64,000 bases of DNA from Haematococcus lacustris (lineage: Eukaryota; Chlorophyta; Chlorophyceae; Chlamydomonadales; Haematococcaceae): positions 4,238,347 through 4,302,346 of the forward strand of contig JASKMD010000009.1 in assembly GCA_030144725.1 (NCBI GenBank), given 5' to 3'. The position numbers and the translations under genes are program-made. The notes beneath the pieces were generated by a model. That model was not told the DNA's origin and ran no database searches. It saw nothing but the letters and a program-made list of their open reading frames with translations. Below are positions 58,501 through 64,000 of the stretch, piece by piece; within the stretch, counting starts at the first letter, position 1; every line of letters starts with the position of its first letter.

Positions 58501-58737
58501 CTGCTCAAGGCACGCCTCTAGCATCTCTCACTCTTTGGCAAACTGTGACGCCAAGTCAGGTTACACTGCATCCGGACCAGGGCCATGTGCACACGGTTCC
58601 TATTGCCTGCCTGCTCCAACCTGCCGACCTGCCTTTCTACCTGCCCACCTGCTCAACTGCCCACCTGCTCCATACATCCAAGCATCTCTTCAGACAAACA
58701 AAACTCATTAAACAAGGAACAAGGTTGAAGCATCTCT

Positions 58738-62042
<3,305 letters not shown>

Positions 62043-63003
62043 CTGTGAGCATGCACAGGATGGGGTAGGCAGCAGGGGGGGGGGGGCGTGTGGGCAGGTG
62101 NNNNNNNNNNNNNNNNNNNNNNNNNNNNNNNNNNNNNNNNNNNNNNNNNNNNNNNNNNNNNNNNNNNNNNNNNNNNNNNNNNNNNNNNNNNNNNNNNNNN
62201 NNNNNNNNNNNNNNNNNNNNNNNNNNNNNNNNNNNNNNNNNNNNNNNNNNNNNNNNNNNNNNNNNNNNNNNNNNNNNNNNNNNNNNNNNNNNNNNNNNNN
62301 NNNNNNNNNNNNNNNNNNNNNNNNNNNNNNNNNNNNNNNNNNNNNNNNNNNNNNNNNNNNNNNNNNNNNNNNNNNNNNNNNNNNNNNNNNNNNNNNNNNN
62401 NNNNNNNNNNNNNNNNNNNNNNNNNNNNNNNNNNNNNNNNNNNNNNNNNNNNNNNNNNNNNNNNNNNNNNNNNNNNNNNNNNNNNNNNNNNNNNNNNNNN
62501 NNNNNNNNNNNNNNNNNNNNNNNNNNNNNNNNNNNNNNNNNNNNNNNNNNNNNNNNNNNNNNNNNNNNNNNNNNNNNNNNNNNNNNNNNNNNNNNNNNNN
62601 TGCTGCACTGCTGCAACGTCCACTTCAGTAGCGCTCCCCCGCCCATGCTAATGGCTGGCGTGTTGCTTGCTCAACACCTTGGTGCCAGCAAACCCTGAAC
62701 GACCCTAACGACCTCAACCGCCGTGACCCTAACCTGACCCTACCTAAAGGCTGCCTACGAGGCTGCAGGTGATGGTGGGTGTGTCTGAGACCGTGGCAAG
62801 AGCAGCAGCCGAGAGGGCTGAGCCGACAGGGGGGGCGGGGGGGTGGAGGCAGGAAGGGATGTGAGGCAGCCACGTCCCCAGCGCTGGGAAGGGGCTGGCA
62901 GCAGCAGCCCAGCGCCAGCTGTGGCAGGGCCTGTTGCTGAGGACCAGCCGTGCGCCGTGCGCCGGCAACCAGGGTGGCAAGGGGGGAGGGGGGAGGGGGT
63001 GGG

Positions 63004-63042
<39 letters not shown>

Positions 63043-64000
63043 GGGGGGGGGGGGGGGGTGCCAAGGAGGTGATCTTGCAGCAGACACCTGGTGCTGGCCT
63101 GCTGACAAGGCACGCAGCCACTGCTGCCCTCGGCGCCCCACAGCTGGCAGCAGCCCTGGCTCACCGCTACAGCCTCAGCCCTCAGCCCTCAGCCTCACCC
63201 ACCCAGACCCTCAACCGGGAGTCCGGCGCTGCTGCCGGCGCTGCTGTGGAGGGTGAAGTCAGGCTGCAGGTCAAGCTTGATGGCACAGGGGCAGGGGGGG
63301 GCGGGGGGGGGGGGGCAGGGGGGGCTGGGGGGGGGGGGCAGGGGGGGCAGGGGGGGGGGGCGGGGGGGGGGGGGGGGGGGGGGGGGGGCACTGCACCCGC
63401 TGCTCCCAGAGGCTGTGGGGGGGCTGTGGGGGGCGGCAGGCCCGGATGGCCCGTTGCCGTAAGAACATGCCTTGCACGTCTCCTTCCTGCATGCACCCCA
63501 TGCAATTCCATGCGGCACATGCAACTCACATGGCGCACCCCATGCAACTCCCCATGCAACCCCATGCGCGCCTCAGTCATGTGGCAAAGCATGCGATACA
63601 TCATGTGACTCCGCTTCACGACATGACAGGAAAGCAGTTTATCAGCAACCATGAAGCAATGGATGGTGGTGAAATTGAGGCAACCCAGCTAGACAGCAAG
63701 GACCAGGCAAAGGGCCTCCCACCCTGCAGTCCTGTCCTGTGGTGTCAGCCCCTGGCCCCCCCTGGCCCCCCCTGGCCCCCGGCCCCCCTGCCCCCCTGGC
63801 CCCCTGCCCCCTTGCCCCCTGCCCCCTGGCCCCTGCCCCCCTTCCCCCCTGGCCCCTGCCCCCCTGCCCAGTGGCCACAGCAAGGTGTTCAGCAGCTGCC
63901 TGGCCTTACGGTGCCTTCTGTCAGCTGCACCCCCCAAAGGTGCCAGCCAGCACCCCCTGCCCAGTCAGGCCTCCTCAGTTGCCTGGCTGCAGGCTCTATC
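62043..64000. other. Upstream flank of the phospholipase B-like gene, gap and G-tracts
   Basis: 5' exons of the phospholipase gene are expected here but none could be recognised with confidence. 62101-62600 is a 500-N gap. Near-pure G runs occupy 62990-63060 and 63295-63390, and a C-rich repeat (GCCCCCCTGGCCCC) 63745-63870. At 62700-62745 CCCTAAC-type motifs recur four times. Open frames across these tracts are compositional. Confidence 0.5.
62101..62600. other. Assembly gap (500 N)
   Basis: Exactly 500 N, a placeholder. Flanked by poly-G on the left (62078-62088). Confidence 0.98.

Larger units (their letters stand above)
55345..58737. other. Gene-poor, repeat-rich stretch
   Basis: Frames at 56375-57064 (plus) and 56479-56799 (minus) overlap and show no domain. 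Two hairpin elements (own entries), a 450-bp minisatellite at 57290-57740, and a perfect 8-bp stem CCCGTCCG-CTGT-CGGACGGG at 58094-58113 are present. A 69-codon frame at 58165-58374 is unrecognised. CCTATTGCCTGCCTGCTCCA occurs at about 56110 and again at about 58601. TGTAA (minus strand, 58565-58561) probably terminates the phospholipase gene. Confidence 0.5.

Noticed and set aside
62934..63937. Gly- and Pro-rich ORFs on both strands
   Set aside because: Produced by poly-G and C-rich tracts. A few unique segments may be phospholipase 5' exons, but none shows a family motif.

Overview
The window reads as nuclear DNA of a green alga, most likely a GC-rich, intron-dense chlorophycean of the Chlamydomonas/Haematococcus type; this is inferred, no marker gene is present. 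The reasons are many short GT-AG introns with GTGAG/GTAAG donors, TGTAA-type poly(A) signals after several genes, a chloroplast-type bipartite transit peptide, CAG/CTG and GGGGAGGG minisatellites in introns, and a chlorophyte-style receptor-like kinase. Two runs of exactly 500 N (2085-2584, 62101-62600) are scaffold gaps.

Layout. 1668-10403 (minus): large membrane or secreted protein with two LamG/concanavalin-like jelly-roll domains, interrupted by the first gap and by a 47-bp frame-breaking insertion. 11756-28976 (plus, divergent from the LamG gene): receptor-like protein kinase with signal peptide, glycosylated ectodomain, one transmembrane helix, complete kinase domain and a very long Gln/Pro-rich tail. 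28977-32557: gene-poor, with LINE-type retrotransposon 3' ends. 32558-38456 (minus): complete 11-exon NUF2 kinetochore gene (460 aa). 38841-45119 (plus): second, near-identical copy of the receptor ectodomain and transmembrane segment without a kinase; one splice acceptor is mutated. 45120-49870: poorly resolved, with two well-supported exons of an unrecognised minus-strand membrane protein. 49871-53026 (plus): three-EF-hand protein with a bipartite chloroplast/thylakoid-lumen targeting sequence. 54061-55344 (plus): intronless coiled-coil ORF of unknown function with an apparent frameshift. 55345-58737: repeats and hairpins. 58738-62042 (minus, 5' part missing): phospholipase B-like hydrolase with unusual introns, including 112 perfect copies of a hexamer. 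62043-64000: second gap and G-rich tracts.

The most notable arrangement is the segmental duplication: a full receptor kinase and a kinase-less receptor paralogue in the same orientation flank NUF2, and the kinase gene is also divergently paired with a double-LamG surface protein. Gene models were built by hand from splice-phase consistency. Exon boundaries given below agree in phase unless stated otherwise.
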